This document shows, piece by piece, positions 31,276 to 42,300 of a DNA stretch of 64,000 bases. The notes beneath the pieces are model-generated. The model was not told the DNA's origin, searched no databases, and was given only the letters and a program-made list of their open reading frames with translations. Every line of letters begins with the position of its first letter. The first letter of the stretch is position 1. This DNA is from Lumbricus rubellus (Eukaryota; Annelida; Clitellata; Crassiclitellata; Lumbricidae): NCBI GenBank assembly GCA_945859605.1, contig OX243828.1:23723609-23787608 (forward strand), written 5' to 3'. Both the position numbers and the translations under genes were made by a program.

Positions 31276-33344
31276 AACTTTCCGTAGAGTCATTTGTCTT
31301 TTGCCGGCTGTCGTTCGTTCGCACCCGGCTGTCCATTTTCGCTGTCGTTTGAACATAAATGCATTCTTTCTTTTTACATATGCAAACACTGTTAAAATTA
31401 TTTTCGAAATATATTCTGCCTGTTTGACATCAAAAACAGAAATTCTTTGTGACATTGAAATTATTATCTAACTGGAAAGCGTAGTGTATCTGGAACTTTT
31501 CTATAGATCTCTTCTCTAGCTTGCATACATGTTCTCAATGGTTATCATTCAATTCGTGAAACATCATTACTGCTGGTAGTAACTTTTCTGTTTCTGCTGC
31601 TGCTGCTGTTGTTGTGTAAGCACCTTGATGCTTGCACGTTTGTAAAACTTGTTTACTGTGTGAAAACAATGTACAATCCTTACAGATAAAAGTCATGTTA
31701 GGATTGAAAAATTACAAAAATGGGTACATTGCAGATGGTTTGTTTGTTATTTGGAAACTAATTAGAAAATGCCGCTGTTCAATGAATAGTATCTGGTCTC
31801 TACTTCTGTCTGTGTGTCTTGACTTTCTCTGTTTACTGATTCCAATCTTCCCATTTTTCTGTTAATGCTGAGGACTTCAGTTAACTGGATCCTAACGTAA
31901 CCTCGTAGCATAAGTTCCACAATTTCTATATAAATCAGTTTTATACGTGCATTTTATATGGAAAGTGATTTTGTAGCTGTCAAATAAATGTCTGTGTAGA
32001 CCTTGCTTCACCGATAGGGTATTGCACGCTGGACAGAGAGGAAATTTCAAGATTGCAACAGTAGCATTTGGGAAATGAAACAAAGCAGATATACCTTGGT
32101 GAAAATCTACGCTGTGATCAATTTTCCTTTCTTTTTATCTGCAATAGGAATAGGAAACTGTGATCGCAAAGTAAACATTTCACATTGCTCAGATGAAAAT
32201 CTGTGGTACACTCCAAGCAGACGATTTGGTAGAATGTTCTGGTGTGCCATGCAAGTTCTGTTAGCTTGACTGTATTTTGTTCCGTTTTGTGGTTTAGTTC
32301 GGTCAGCACTTGAAATGCCATGTAATACGCTTCTAGGTCAAATGTCATGATGTGGTCGTGTACCGTTTGCAAATATAATATTTCTAATCGTTCTACTCTT
32401 GTTAAGGAGGAAGTAGCTTTTGTTGCGGCACGTGGTTCCCGACAGGTTGCAACATAAGTTTTGGCCCTCTAGTGGAGAATGGAGATACCCCGATCATGTA
32501 TTCATACTGTGATGGGGTCGGCAGTTAATTGTTCCACATCATCATCATTGATGGCAGTGGCATTGCCATGGATGGTTTGAATCACCCCACTCTGAAAAAA
32601 TATAACCCACACAATTTGTTCGAATCCGTTTTCATTTCGGTAAGGTCAGACAAAGCTGGTTAAAAGTTCCAAATGTGGCGTGGAACCTTGCCCAAGGCCA
32701 ATTAAACACCCCCCCTCCCAAAAAAATCTTGGCTACGGCCTTGGTCTGAAGTAGTCTGTAGTATACTTTTAACACTCGACATTGTACGCGACTGGGAAAT
32801 CAATTGTGCAACTTGTTTCCGCCAATTTATAACAAACTTTTAATTTCTATGAAGACAATTTTTATTGAAACTTAACTAGCAACTTCCAATTTGTGTGCCG
32901 CCAGTGACATTTTGAGTAGTGGTGCCATTTAATTAGCCTAGATGATTCAAAACAGAATGCACAAATATTTAACTAAACAAAGAATGTCACTTCTTCCAAG
33001 TAGGACTATTACTTCAATGCACCTGTATTCTGGTTTGGAAGTTTGCACAGATCTTGGAGCACAGCCGGAGATGGAGATTACTTCAAATTTCTGTGAAGAG
33101 AGTTTGATTAAACATTTCGAGTAGTGGTGCCATTTAATTATCCTATAGGCCCCAAGTGCTTCAAAACTCCTACCTATTTAACTAGCAATGAACTCATTTG
33201 AATTTTGAATCAAGTGCAAGTGCTCCAGTTATGTGCAACCATCTTCAAAGTCGGCCTTAGTATTACTGCAATGCTCTTGTATTCCGGATTGGAAGTTTTA
33301 CGCAGCCTTTTACGCAGATCTTGGAGCAGCGGCTAATTGGCGTC
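31276..33344. other. UBA1 3' UTR and convergent intergenic region
   Basis: UBA1 (+) and the Kelch gene (-) converge here. AATAAA at 31983-31988 is a candidate UBA1 poly(A) signal. TTTATT at 32861-32866 would be one for the minus-strand gene. A segment around 32895-33060 is duplicated at 33115-33310 (shared AGTAGTGGTGCCATTTAATT). No coding sequence was recognised. Confidence 0.45.
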
Positions 33345-35045
33345 TTAGATTCCGCACAAGTCGACATTGACCATGTAGTGACAGGACAGTTCTTCCTTTA
33401 GCCCAGCTTTCCAATACGACCATTTGTCCTGCTGCGTGTCGTACTCCTCCACCACGGTCGTTATCTCGCTGCTGTTCACGTCTCCCCCGGCCAACAGTAT
33501 CCGACCCCTCCAGACCACTGCAGGGGCGTTTCCATGCCTCTCCCTCGGCCTCGTCAGCAGGGTCCACGAGTCCGTCGCCGGCGTATAGCACATGCACGCC
33601 TGGTTGTATCCACCAACCACGTAGATCTTTTCGTTAACAACGGCCCCGGCACCGAGTCGGCACGGCTCCGGCATGTCGGCCTTGTAGGACCACTGGTCCC
33701 AGACGGGATCGTACATCTGAGTCTGACACGAGGTCTGGTCCCCGTCCGTGATCCCCCCGAATACATAGATATTTGCGCCACAACTGTGCACTAAGGGATC
33801 GGACAGGCCCAGCGGCATGTCGGCCGCTCGAGTCCACTGGCGCAGCCGACAGTCGAATTTCTCAACGTCGGTGAGCGGCCGGTCTAGGTCGTCCTCCCCG
33901 CCGACTATGTAGACCCGGTCGCCGTGGACGACGGCGCGGTGCTTGCATCGGCATGTCGTCATCGCTGGGAAGCTCTTCCATTTCTTTTCCACCGTGTCGA
34001 ACAGCCAGCAGTCGAATTTGACGTTCCCGTGGTAGCCGCCGGTTATGAGGATGCCGTTTTGGAGCACGCAGGCCGCGTAAAACTTCCAGTTGGGCTTCGG
34101 CATCTGCGCCAACAGCTGCCACGTTGATTTCTCTTCGTTGAGGAACCAGCAATGGCGGTTCTCCCTATCGTCCCTCATCAGTCCACCGAGCACAACCAGC
34201 CGCCTCGTCAGGCTGAAACTGTTTCTCGGAACGGTGCGTGTACTGACCATCTCGTGCCTCTTGTCGGCCAGCATGTGGTACAGCCGTGCCTCCTCGACCG
34301 TTTCCCGCGCAGCTTTCGAACCGGTGACGATGTCCGTCTGCGTGATGACGTAGCACAGGTAGTCCGACGTGGCAAACGGCAGACGAACGTGCTTGATGAT
34401 GTCATCGAACGCGCCGCGACGGCCCGTGACGTCATGCTGCACCCACTGAACCACGGCGTCGAACACGACGTTCTCGTTTTCGACGTTCAGTTCGTCATCG
34501 CTGACGTATTCGATCAGTTCGTCTGCCGTAAGTTCTTTGAATTCGCTTGACGTCTGCACTATTTCCTTGAACTTCGTCAGCATCTCCTTCCGCGTCCCCG
34601 TTCGCAGTTTCTTCAGCGCGAACAACTTTGAAAACTTATAGCACCCGATGCAGTTCGACGGCTCGATCTCTTGCAGCATGAAATTTTCGCACGCCTCCTG
34701 CAGACTGTCGAGGCGAAACTGGTCGCACGCCTGTAGCAGGCGTTGCGCATTGTCCGTGGTGATCGTTATTTCTGCCGTGTATATGTAATCGATGATACTG
34801 CGGAGGATCTGCGCATCGGTTCCCTTGATCTCCACTTTGCCCGTCGTTGATTCGTCCAATCCCGACGCGAACATCGCCCGGAAGTAGGCGCAGGAGGCGG
34901 AAAGAACGACCTTGTGACAGAGGAATGTCTCATCTTCGATCTTCAGGGTTACGTCTGTGTACGTTCCATCGCATCTCAGTCCCGAAAGTCTTTGCATGAA
35001 CTGCGTACCGTAGGATTCATCGCGGAACTGCTGGCAGCTAGGCAT
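33345..35045 (-). CDS. BTB-BACK-Kelch (Kelch-like) protein, single exon, 566 aa
   Basis: Proteins of this architecture are usually substrate adaptors of CUL3 ubiquitin ligases: BTB binds cullin 3 and the Kelch propeller recruits the substrate. From the MPSC start, BTB spans about residues 20-125 (DVTLKIEDETFLCHKVVLSA, YFRAMFASGL), BACK about 130-240, and six Kelch blades follow, each marked by a Gly-Gly pair (VVLGG, LITGG, YIVGG, YVFGG, YVVGG, LLAGG). I chose the ATG at 35043-35045 because homologous sequence begins just after it; an in-frame ATG 54 bases upstream adds a non-conserved stretch. The whole protein is in one exon and is clearly GC-richer than its surroundings, unlike the intron-rich neighbours, which fits a retrogene or a lineage-specific intronless expansion. 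I cannot assign a specific KLHL orthologue. Confidence 0.93.
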   Translation of the reverse strand: MPSCQQFRDESYGTQFMQRLSGLRCDGTYTDVTLKIEDETFLCHKVVLSASCAYFRAMFASGLDESTTGKVEIKGTDAQILRSIIDYIYTAEITITTDNAQRLLQACDQFRLDSLQEACENFMLQEIEPSNCIGCYKFSKLFALKKLRTGTRKEMLTKFKEIVQTSSEFKELTADELIEYVSDDELNVENENVVFDAVVQWVQHDVTGRRGAFDDIIKHVRLPFATSDYLCYVITQTDIVTGSKAARETVEEARLYHMLADKRHEMVSTRTVPRNSFSLTRRLVVLGGLMRDDRENRHCWFLNEEKSTWQLLAQMPKPNWKFYAACVLQNGILITGGYHGNVKFDCWLFDTVEKKWKSFPAMTTCRCKHRAVVHGDRVYIVGGEDDLDRPLTDVEKFDCRLRQWTRAADMPLGLSDPLVHSCGANIYVFGGITDGDQTSCQTQMYDPVWDQWSYKADMPEPCRLGAGAVVNEKIYVVGGYNQACMCYTPATDSWTLLTRPRERHGNAPAVVWRGRILLAGGDVNSSEITTVVEEYDTQQDKWSYWKAGLKEELSCHYMVNVDLCGI

Positions 35046-35324
35046 GGCTGTGATGGTGACAGCTGAGAAGCAGACGAGACCTGTTCGAAAAACCGTCACT
35101 GTTTTCAGCGACGTTTGAAGTCGAGAGATGGTAGGCTATACGATCCTGTGCCTGTAAAATGGATTTGACTGATCCGCATAATTTTAATCGCACGGTAAAA
35201 TCTCTACAATACAATACAATGCAATACAAATATACAATACAATACAACTGCAAATAATATTGATATCGCCCTTCTTAGAAAGCTCGGAAGTGCCAATGCC
35301 TCGACGACGCAACTGCAATTGTAT

Positions 35325-35458
35325 TGCAGAGCAATAATTGCGAGTGAAAGACTTGCTCAAGGTCCCTACAGAGTAACTGCCTCGGACGAGGATCGAACCC
35401 GTAGGCTACTCTCCCTGTTACAGGACGACCGCTCTAACCATTCGGCCACTGTGCAAAT
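35325..35458 (-). mobile_element. tRNA-derived SINE fragment with Ser/Leu-type head, family C
   Basis: Reversed, it starts GCACAGTGGCCGAATGGTTA, typical of a tRNA-Ser or -Leu 5' half, and has a B box GGTTCGATCC. It then joins a body related to family A (AGGGACCTTGAGCAAGTC). Confidence 0.65.
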
Positions 35459-35679
35459 AGGCCTACGTAGTTTACATTCCAGACAACTGGGTCCACCACA
35501 GAAAGGCTATACAGTAGGCCTATTCTGTATGGTTGCGGTTCGTTTGAATGGAACCAAAAGCATTCTGTAAAGAACGGAGTTGGCGGTTAGCCTGTGTAAC
35601 AACCGAGCTTTTTTCAGCAGGTATATAGTCGAGATCTGGATCAATACCAAGCTGACTTTGCCAAACCAGAGCAGCGATC

Positions 35680-35743
<64 letters not shown>
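35680..35743. repeat. (TA)n microsatellite
   Basis: An uninterrupted AT run, continuing after the mariner-like element at 36949-36980. The element is therefore inserted inside a TA tract. Confidence 0.95.
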
Positions 35744-35746
<3 letters not shown>

Positions 35747-36945
35747 CGTGAGTCAAAAAAACTAAGCCAAATTGTTTTTCATATATCTCTAATGCCTGAT
35801 AACATATCATGCTAAAATTTTCCAAACATTTAGAGAAGTGGACCAAGAATATGATTCCAAAATTTCATGAGGTAAAGTTGAACGGATAAAAAGATATGAA
35901 TATTTAAACTTCATATGACGAAATTTCAGTTTACAAGCAATTTTCTGTTACATTCAATAAAATGTTTCCTTATTATCTTTAATGCCTGATGATTAATCAT
36001 TCTAAAATTTTCCAGATATGTAGAGAATTGAACTAACAACATGACCCCGACAGTTTGGTTTGATTATTTAATTAATTAAGATGCTTAAAATGCTCCTCCT
36101 GCTTGCACACAAGCCTGGAAGCGCTAGCGCCATGCATTACGCAACAGCAGCGTCAATTATCCTCAGGTCCAGGCCTACCAACACTTCCAACAAGCGTTGG
36201 TTGCTTCAGATCATTTATATCATGGATACTGGTGTCTGGTAGACTCGGTCTTGCATCATACATGCTCCACACTTTATAGTCGACAGGATTCAAATTTTGG
36301 GTGTTCGGAGGCCATAATGTGGGAGAACTGAAGTCTGGCGTCTCTCTTGTCAGCATTTCGATGGTTTCCTTGGCTCTGTTGAAAAAGAAAACAGCCTGCT
36401 GGGGCTCTAGATTTCTGATAACAGGTGGAAGATGTTGTGACAGCAGAATATTGCGATAATATACTCCGTTAATTTTAATCCAGGATCCCTGAAGACCAAA
36501 ATTGGGAACTATCAAGCATCAAAACCGCAACGAACACCATAGCAGACTTGCTGAAAACAGACATTTCTGGAGATGAAGTTTAAATATTCATATCTTTCTA
36601 TCCGTTCAAATTTATGACATGATATTTTGGAATCCTATTCCTGGTTCAATCTGCTAAATATCTGGAAAATTTTGGTATGATTAGTTATCAGGCATTAGAG
36701 ATATATGAAAAACATTTTGGCTTACTTTTTTTATTGAATCTGACAGAAAATTGCTTGTAAACTGCAATTTCGGTATATGAAGTTTAAAGATTCATATCTT
36801 TTTATCCGTTCAACCCTATCACATGAAATTTCGGTATCACATTCTTGGTCCACTTCTCTAAATATTTGGAAAATGTTAGCGTGATATGTTATCAGCCATT
36901 AGAGATATATGAAAAACAATTTGGCTTAGTTTTTTTTGACTCACG

Positions 36946-36948
<3 letters not shown>
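35744..36948 (-). mobile_element. Mariner-like transposon, defective, with long duplicated inverted ends
   Basis: The ends CACCGTGAGTCAAAAAAACT and its reverse complement define a 1205-bp element in a TA tract. Each end carries two tandem, diverged copies of a roughly 200-bp block (words TTAATGCCTGAT, TAAAATTTTCCA, GGATAAAAAGATATGAATAT). The minus-strand frame 36153-36515 reads PDFSSPTLWPPNTQNLNPVD and YKVWSM, the C-terminal catalytic neighbourhood of mariner transposases (usual form WPPNSPDLNPxDY). The aspartate of PDLNP reads as Asn here. Only about 120 residues remain, so it is not autonomous. Confidence 0.82.
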
Positions 36949-36983
<35 letters not shown>

Positions 36984-37009
36984 ATAATAGGGCCTATATA
37001 TATATATAT

Positions 37010-37290
37010 ATTCATGCATTCATTCATGCATTCATTCATTCATTCATTCATTTGGACATTTATATAGCACTCCTTCAAGTAAAAAAAAACTACTCAGAGG
37101 CGCTCCCGACTCCAGCGCGCCTAAAAAGAACAGTTTCAAGTTTAGTAAGGAACGAGCCTGGTAGGGTCCCAGGGTGTAGGCGTGACTCAAAAAGAAGGCC
37201 ATTCCAGACCACCGGACCAACCACAGCAAAGGCTCGATTCCTCGTGGTAGCAGTAGGCCTACGAGCAAAAGGAACCAAGAGGATATATAT
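37010..37290 (-). mobile_element. L2-like LINE 3' end fragment
   Basis: The minus-strand frame reads [20 protein letters not shown], then FLTKLETVLFRRAGVGSASE, followed by the hairpin tail and (TGAA)n, seen as CATTCATTCATT at 37013-37051. The RAF-V-GP-x-WN block is the conserved end of the reverse transcriptase. Confidence 0.85.
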
Positions 37291-38030
37291 ATATATATAT
37301 CCTGATTCCTATGCCTTACTTATTATAGGCCTAGGCCTACTGTGTTAATCATCACATGGTCGACAACGAGCTTGGAATGTACTCTATGCTACTCCAGACA
37401 GCTCGGGGACATGGGATAGGCAAGCTGTTTACGACATAAACATTACATTACAATCCATTACTCTACCAGGCTGACCCCTCGCCAGAGGGAATAATTCTAG
37501 CCTGAAGGGAAAGACTCTACCAGGCCCAAGGAAAGGCCTGGGAGGAGAAGGCTGGCCCGATCGAGGGAGGGTAGGAGACGAATTGAGCTCGGTTGTCTAG
37601 GGGGGATATAACTTATAAGCCCCTGGGTGCACCCACCAAAAGCGCTGACATCTAAATTTTACTTACTGATTTACAAAGCTTCCTTTTACAGTAACTGCCC
37701 TAGTTGTGCACTCCGATCATAGATAGGCTCCTGTGCTATATCCTTGAGCAAGCCAGAAAACGATGGTACGTCAAACAAAGCGAAATTTAGACATAAAGAA
37801 CTATAGCTAGGCTGCAATAATACACAAACTCTGTAGTTTACCTGATGGAGCTGACGTATACTAATGACCTCATTCGTCGATAAACTAACTGATCGAGATG
37901 CTTGTACGTTCTGCTGGCCACGCCTACCACACTGCCAATCGAGCGAGCACAGCACTGTACTGCTGCAGCAGGCCTAACAGGCCTTCTGAGCTATAGGCCT
38001 ACTAGAGAGGAAGAGCCAGCAGCCGGCGTA
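37291..38030. other. Intergenic, no gene seen
   Basis: It contains repeated AGGCCTA palindromes and a segment (CAGAGGGAATAATTCTAGCC, TGAAGGGAAAGA) related to 53405-53460, so it is probably dispersed repeat. No conserved reading frame was found. Confidence 0.4.
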
Positions 38031-38163
38031 TGCTTCTAGTTACGATGCTCTCTTGCTACAAAACAAACATCCCTGACCTCGAATCTGGCACACCCTACAC
38101 ATTCCATCTAGTCCAACTGTTATCCCAAGGCCACCGCCTTTCCGTTCTGCACAAACGTAACAA

Positions 38164-38392
38164 AAGTGGAGCGCGGAGGTGTAGTGGGTATATTCGTTGC
38201 CTTGCAGCCGGAGGGTTGCAGGTTCGAATCCACCGCAAGTCGCCGCGTTTGCACCTTGGGAAAGTCCTCCACTCGCAATTGCTCAGCGCTTCGGCGTGAA
38301 ACTCCAATGCAGTGTCCGCGCCATAGTCGGGAGCGCCTCTGAGTAGCCATATTGAAGAGGTGCTATAACAATTAAGTGCACATACAAACAAG
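38164..38392 (+). mobile_element. tRNA-derived SINE, family A, GGTTGCAGGTTCGAATCC subgroup
   Basis: The head GGAGCGCGGAGGTGTAGTGG is followed by GTATATTCGTTGCCTTGCAG and B box GGTTCGAATCC. The full body and hairpin tail end in ACATACAAAC. Confidence 0.92.
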
Positions 38393-38584
38393 ACTATAAA
38401 GGGGATGCTCTTGATATCATTCGCACAAACTGCAACTATGCAGATTAGCAGGACTGTATACCAACAAAGAACGTGGCCACCCCCCGAACATGAATTCTGC
38501 ATATTTACTTCTGGTTTTGTCAGTAAAACCGACATGGATTGTGACATAGCGTCATTAAATGTTAGGCCTACATGCCTATTATAG

Positions 38585-38770
38585 TTATACCTTGCAATTT
38601 TTACCACTCTTAGGGGCCCCCTCTCCTTGCGGGGCCCCCTCCGGTCGGAGGGTACGGAGGGCGGTCGCTACGCCTCTGCAGATTAGAGCCTTTTCCCTGG
38701 TGGGTCCTGGGGCATGGAACAGGCTCCCCAGTAGGCTACAAGAGCTGCGTCTGAGGTAGATTCTCTTCTA
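38585..38770 (+). mobile_element. LINE reverse-transcriptase C-terminal fragment
   Basis: The frame reads LQIRAFSLVGPGAWNRLPSR, the RAFS-V-GP-x-WN-x-LP block. It is truncated at LQELRLR, after which satellite-related sequence begins. Confidence 0.75.
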
Positions 38771-39350
38771 GAATTATGCAGGAGTCAGCGAAGAAAAGCT
38801 ACAAAATCTTTCTTTATCTTGCATTACTGTTGTCTACCTCTACTACCTATAGTATATATGTAATTTTGAACAGATTCTTGCATCATGGACAGTGTTTCTA
38901 AGCATTTTCGAAAGGGGGAAAGTAATTAGCTTCACCACCAGGAATAACATTTCCCTCCTACAAAAATTCGAGAGCTGTTGTTTACGTGTAGGTCTATAAT
39001 AATATAAGTCTATTAAGTTAGCTTGTGATGCTTGAGGTGTCAGGTATCACAATCCCGCAGACATTTCGTCTTTTGATGTGCACACAATGAAGATATAGGC
39101 CTACGACATTTAACCACACCGGTTCCCATGGTGATCCGAGTCGCTTTGAAGTGGATTCTCTGCTCGAATATTATTATGCAGGAGTCAGCGAAGAAAAGAT
39201 ACAAAATCGTCCTTTATCTTGCATTACTGATATCTGCCTACCGAAATATGTAATTTTAAATAGATTCTTGAACACTAGAAATTTCTTCATGTCCCCAAGA
39301 TGGTTGTTAGTCCATCGGTTTTTTCTTGCAAGCTCACAAGTTCACCTAGG
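38757..39350 (-). repeat. Diverged satellite monomers in inverted orientation, left flank
   Basis: 39028-39345 aligns by eye to the reverse complement of the array monomer: GTCAGGTATCACA, ATTTCGTC, AATGAAGATATA, CATGGTGATCCGAGTCGCTT, TATGTAATTTTAAATAGATT, then GTTAGTCCATCGGTTTTTTC. 38757-38900 repeats the second half of it. Divergence is far higher than within the array. Confidence 0.75.
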
Positions 39351-42300
39351 CCTAATATGACGACGATTGGAAGAGGTCGAAGTTTTTAACAGAAAAAACC
39401 AATGGACTAACCATCAAGGTTTTCTTGAAATAATGACGATATTTTCACTATGCAGGAATCGTTTCAAAATTACATAAAACGTAGGTAGGATAGATTTACT
39501 GTTCTCTGAGGGTGAAATGTCACATTATCTTTGGCGGTTAGCCTACTGCGAAATTCGTCAATAGAAATCGCCTCAAAGCGATTCGTATCACTATGGAAAC
39601 AGGTACATATAAAGTGACATATCTTCATTCTGGTCATATATAATGACAAAATCTCTTCAGAAATGTGATACCTGACGTCTCCCTCACAAGCCCACCTAAT
39701 ATGACGACGATTGGAAGAGGTCGAAATTTTTAACAGAAAAAACCAATGGACTAACCATCAAGGTCTTCTTGAAATAATGACGATATTTTCACTATGCAGG
39801 AATCGTTTCAAAATTACATAAAACGTAATTAGGATAGAGTTACTGTTCTCTGAGGGTGAAATGCCACATTATCTTTGGTGGTTACTGCGAAATTCGACAA
39901 TAGAAATCGCCTCAAAGCGATTCGTATCACTACGAAAACAGGTAGGCCTATAGGCCTATATAATGTGACATATCTTCATTCTGGTCATATCAAATGACAA
40001 AATCTCTTCGGATATGTGATACCTGACGTCTCCCTCACAAGATCACCTAATATGACGACGATTGGAAGAGGTCAAATATTTTAACAGAAAAAACCAATGG
40101 ACTAACCATCAAGGTTTTCTTGAAATAATGACGATATTTTCACTATGCAGTAATCGTTTCAAAATTACATAAAACGTAATTAGGATGGAGTTACTGTTCT
40201 CTGAGGGTGAAATGCCACATTATCTTTGGTGGTTACTGCGAAATTCGACAATAGAAATCGCCTCAAAGCGATTCGTATCACTATGGAAACAGGTATATAT
40301 AAAGTGACATATCTTCATTCTGGTCATATATAATGACGAAATCTCTTCGGAAATGTGATACCTGACGTCTCCCTCACAAGCTCACCTAATATGACGACGA
40401 TTGGAAGAGGTCAAATATTTTAACAGAAAAAACCAATGGACTAACCATCAAGGTTTTCTTGAAATAATGACGATATTTTCACTATGCAGGAATCGTTTCA
40501 AAATTACATAAAACGTAATTAGGATGGAGTTACTGTTCTCTGAGGGTGAAAGGCCACATTATCTTTGGTGGTTACTGCGAAATTCGACAATAGAAATCGC
40601 CTCAAAGCGATTCGTATCACTATGGAAACATGTATATATAAAGTGACATATCTTCATTCTGGTCATATATAATGACGAAATCTCTTCGGAAATGTGATAC
40701 CTGACGTCTCCCTCACAAGCCCACCTAATATGACGACGATTGGAAGAGGTCGAAATTTTTAACAGAAAAAACCAATGGACTAACCATCAAGGTCTTCTTG
40801 AAATAATGACGATATTTTCACTATGCAGGAATCGTTTCAAAATTACATAAAACGTAATTAGGATGGAGTTACTGTTCTCTGAGGGTGAAATGCCACATTA
40901 ACTTTGGTGGTTACTGCGAAATTCGACAATAGAAATCGCCTCAAAGCGATTCGTATCACTATGGAAACAGGTATATATAAAGTGACATATCTTCATTCTG
41001 GTCATATATAATGACAAAATCTCTTCGGAAATGTGATACCTGACGTCTCCCTCACAAGCCCACCTAATATGACGACGATTGGAAGAAAATCGAAATTTTT
41101 AACAGAAAAAACCAATGGACTAACCATCAAGGTCTTCTTGAAATAATGACGATATTTTCACTATGCAGGAATCGTTTCAAAATTACATAAAACGTAATTA
41201 GGATAGAGTTTCTGTTCTCTGAGGGTGAAATGCCACATTATCTTTGGCGGTTACTGCGAAATTCGTCAATAGAAATCGCCTAAAAGCGATTCGTATCACT
41301 ATGGAAACAGGTACATATAAAGTGACATATCTTCATTCTGGTCATATATAATGACGAAATCTCTTCGGAAATGTGATACCTGACGTCTCCCTCACAAGCT
41401 CACCTAATATGACGACGATTGGAAGAGGTCAAATATTTTAACAGAAAAAACCAATGGACTAACCATCAAGGTTTTCTTGAAATAATGACGATATTTTCAC
41501 TATGCAGGAATCGTTTCAAAATTACATAAAACGTAATTAGGATAGAGTTACTGTTCTCTGAGGGTGAAATGCCACATTATCTTTGGTGGTTACTGCGAAA
41601 TTCGACAATAGAAATCGCCTCAAAGCGATTCGTATCACTACGAAAACAGGTAGGCCTATAGGCCTATATAATGTGACATATCTTCATTCTGGTCATATCA
41701 AATGACAAAATCTCTTCGGATATGTGATACCTGACGTCTCCCTCACAAGATCACCTAATATGACGACGATTGGAAGAGGTCAAATATTTTAACAGAAAAA
41801 ACCAATGGACTAACCATCAAGGTTTTCTTGAAATAATGACGATATTTTCACTATGCAGTAATCGTTTCAAAATTACATAAAACGTAATTAGGATGGAGTT
41901 ACTGTTCTCTGAGGGTGAAATGCCACATTATCTTTGGTGGTTACTGCGAAATTCGACAATAGAAATCGCCTCAAAGCGATTCGTATCACTATGGAAACAG
42001 GTATATATAAAGTGACATATCTTCATTCTGGTCATATATAATGACGAAATCTCTTCGGAAATGTGATACCTGACGTCTCCCTCACAAGCTCACCTAATAT
42101 GACGACGATTGGAAGAGGTCAAATATTTTAACAGAAAAAACCAATGGACTAACCATCAAGGTTTTCTTGAAATAATGACGATATTTTCACTATGCAGGAA
42201 TCGTTTCAAAATTACATAAAACGTAATTAGGATGGAGTTACTGTTCTCTGAGGGTGAAATGTCACATTATCTTTGGTGGTTACTGCGAAATTCGACAATA

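Noticed and set aside
34152..34550. 132-codon plus-strand frame opposite the Kelch gene
   Set aside because: It is an antisense shadow of GC-rich coding sequence; the minus-strand frame has clear BTB-Kelch homology.
36845..37348. 167-codon frame crossing the mariner end and TA repeats
   Set aside because: It is composed of inverted repeat, microsatellite and antisense LINE sequence; no protein is plausible.
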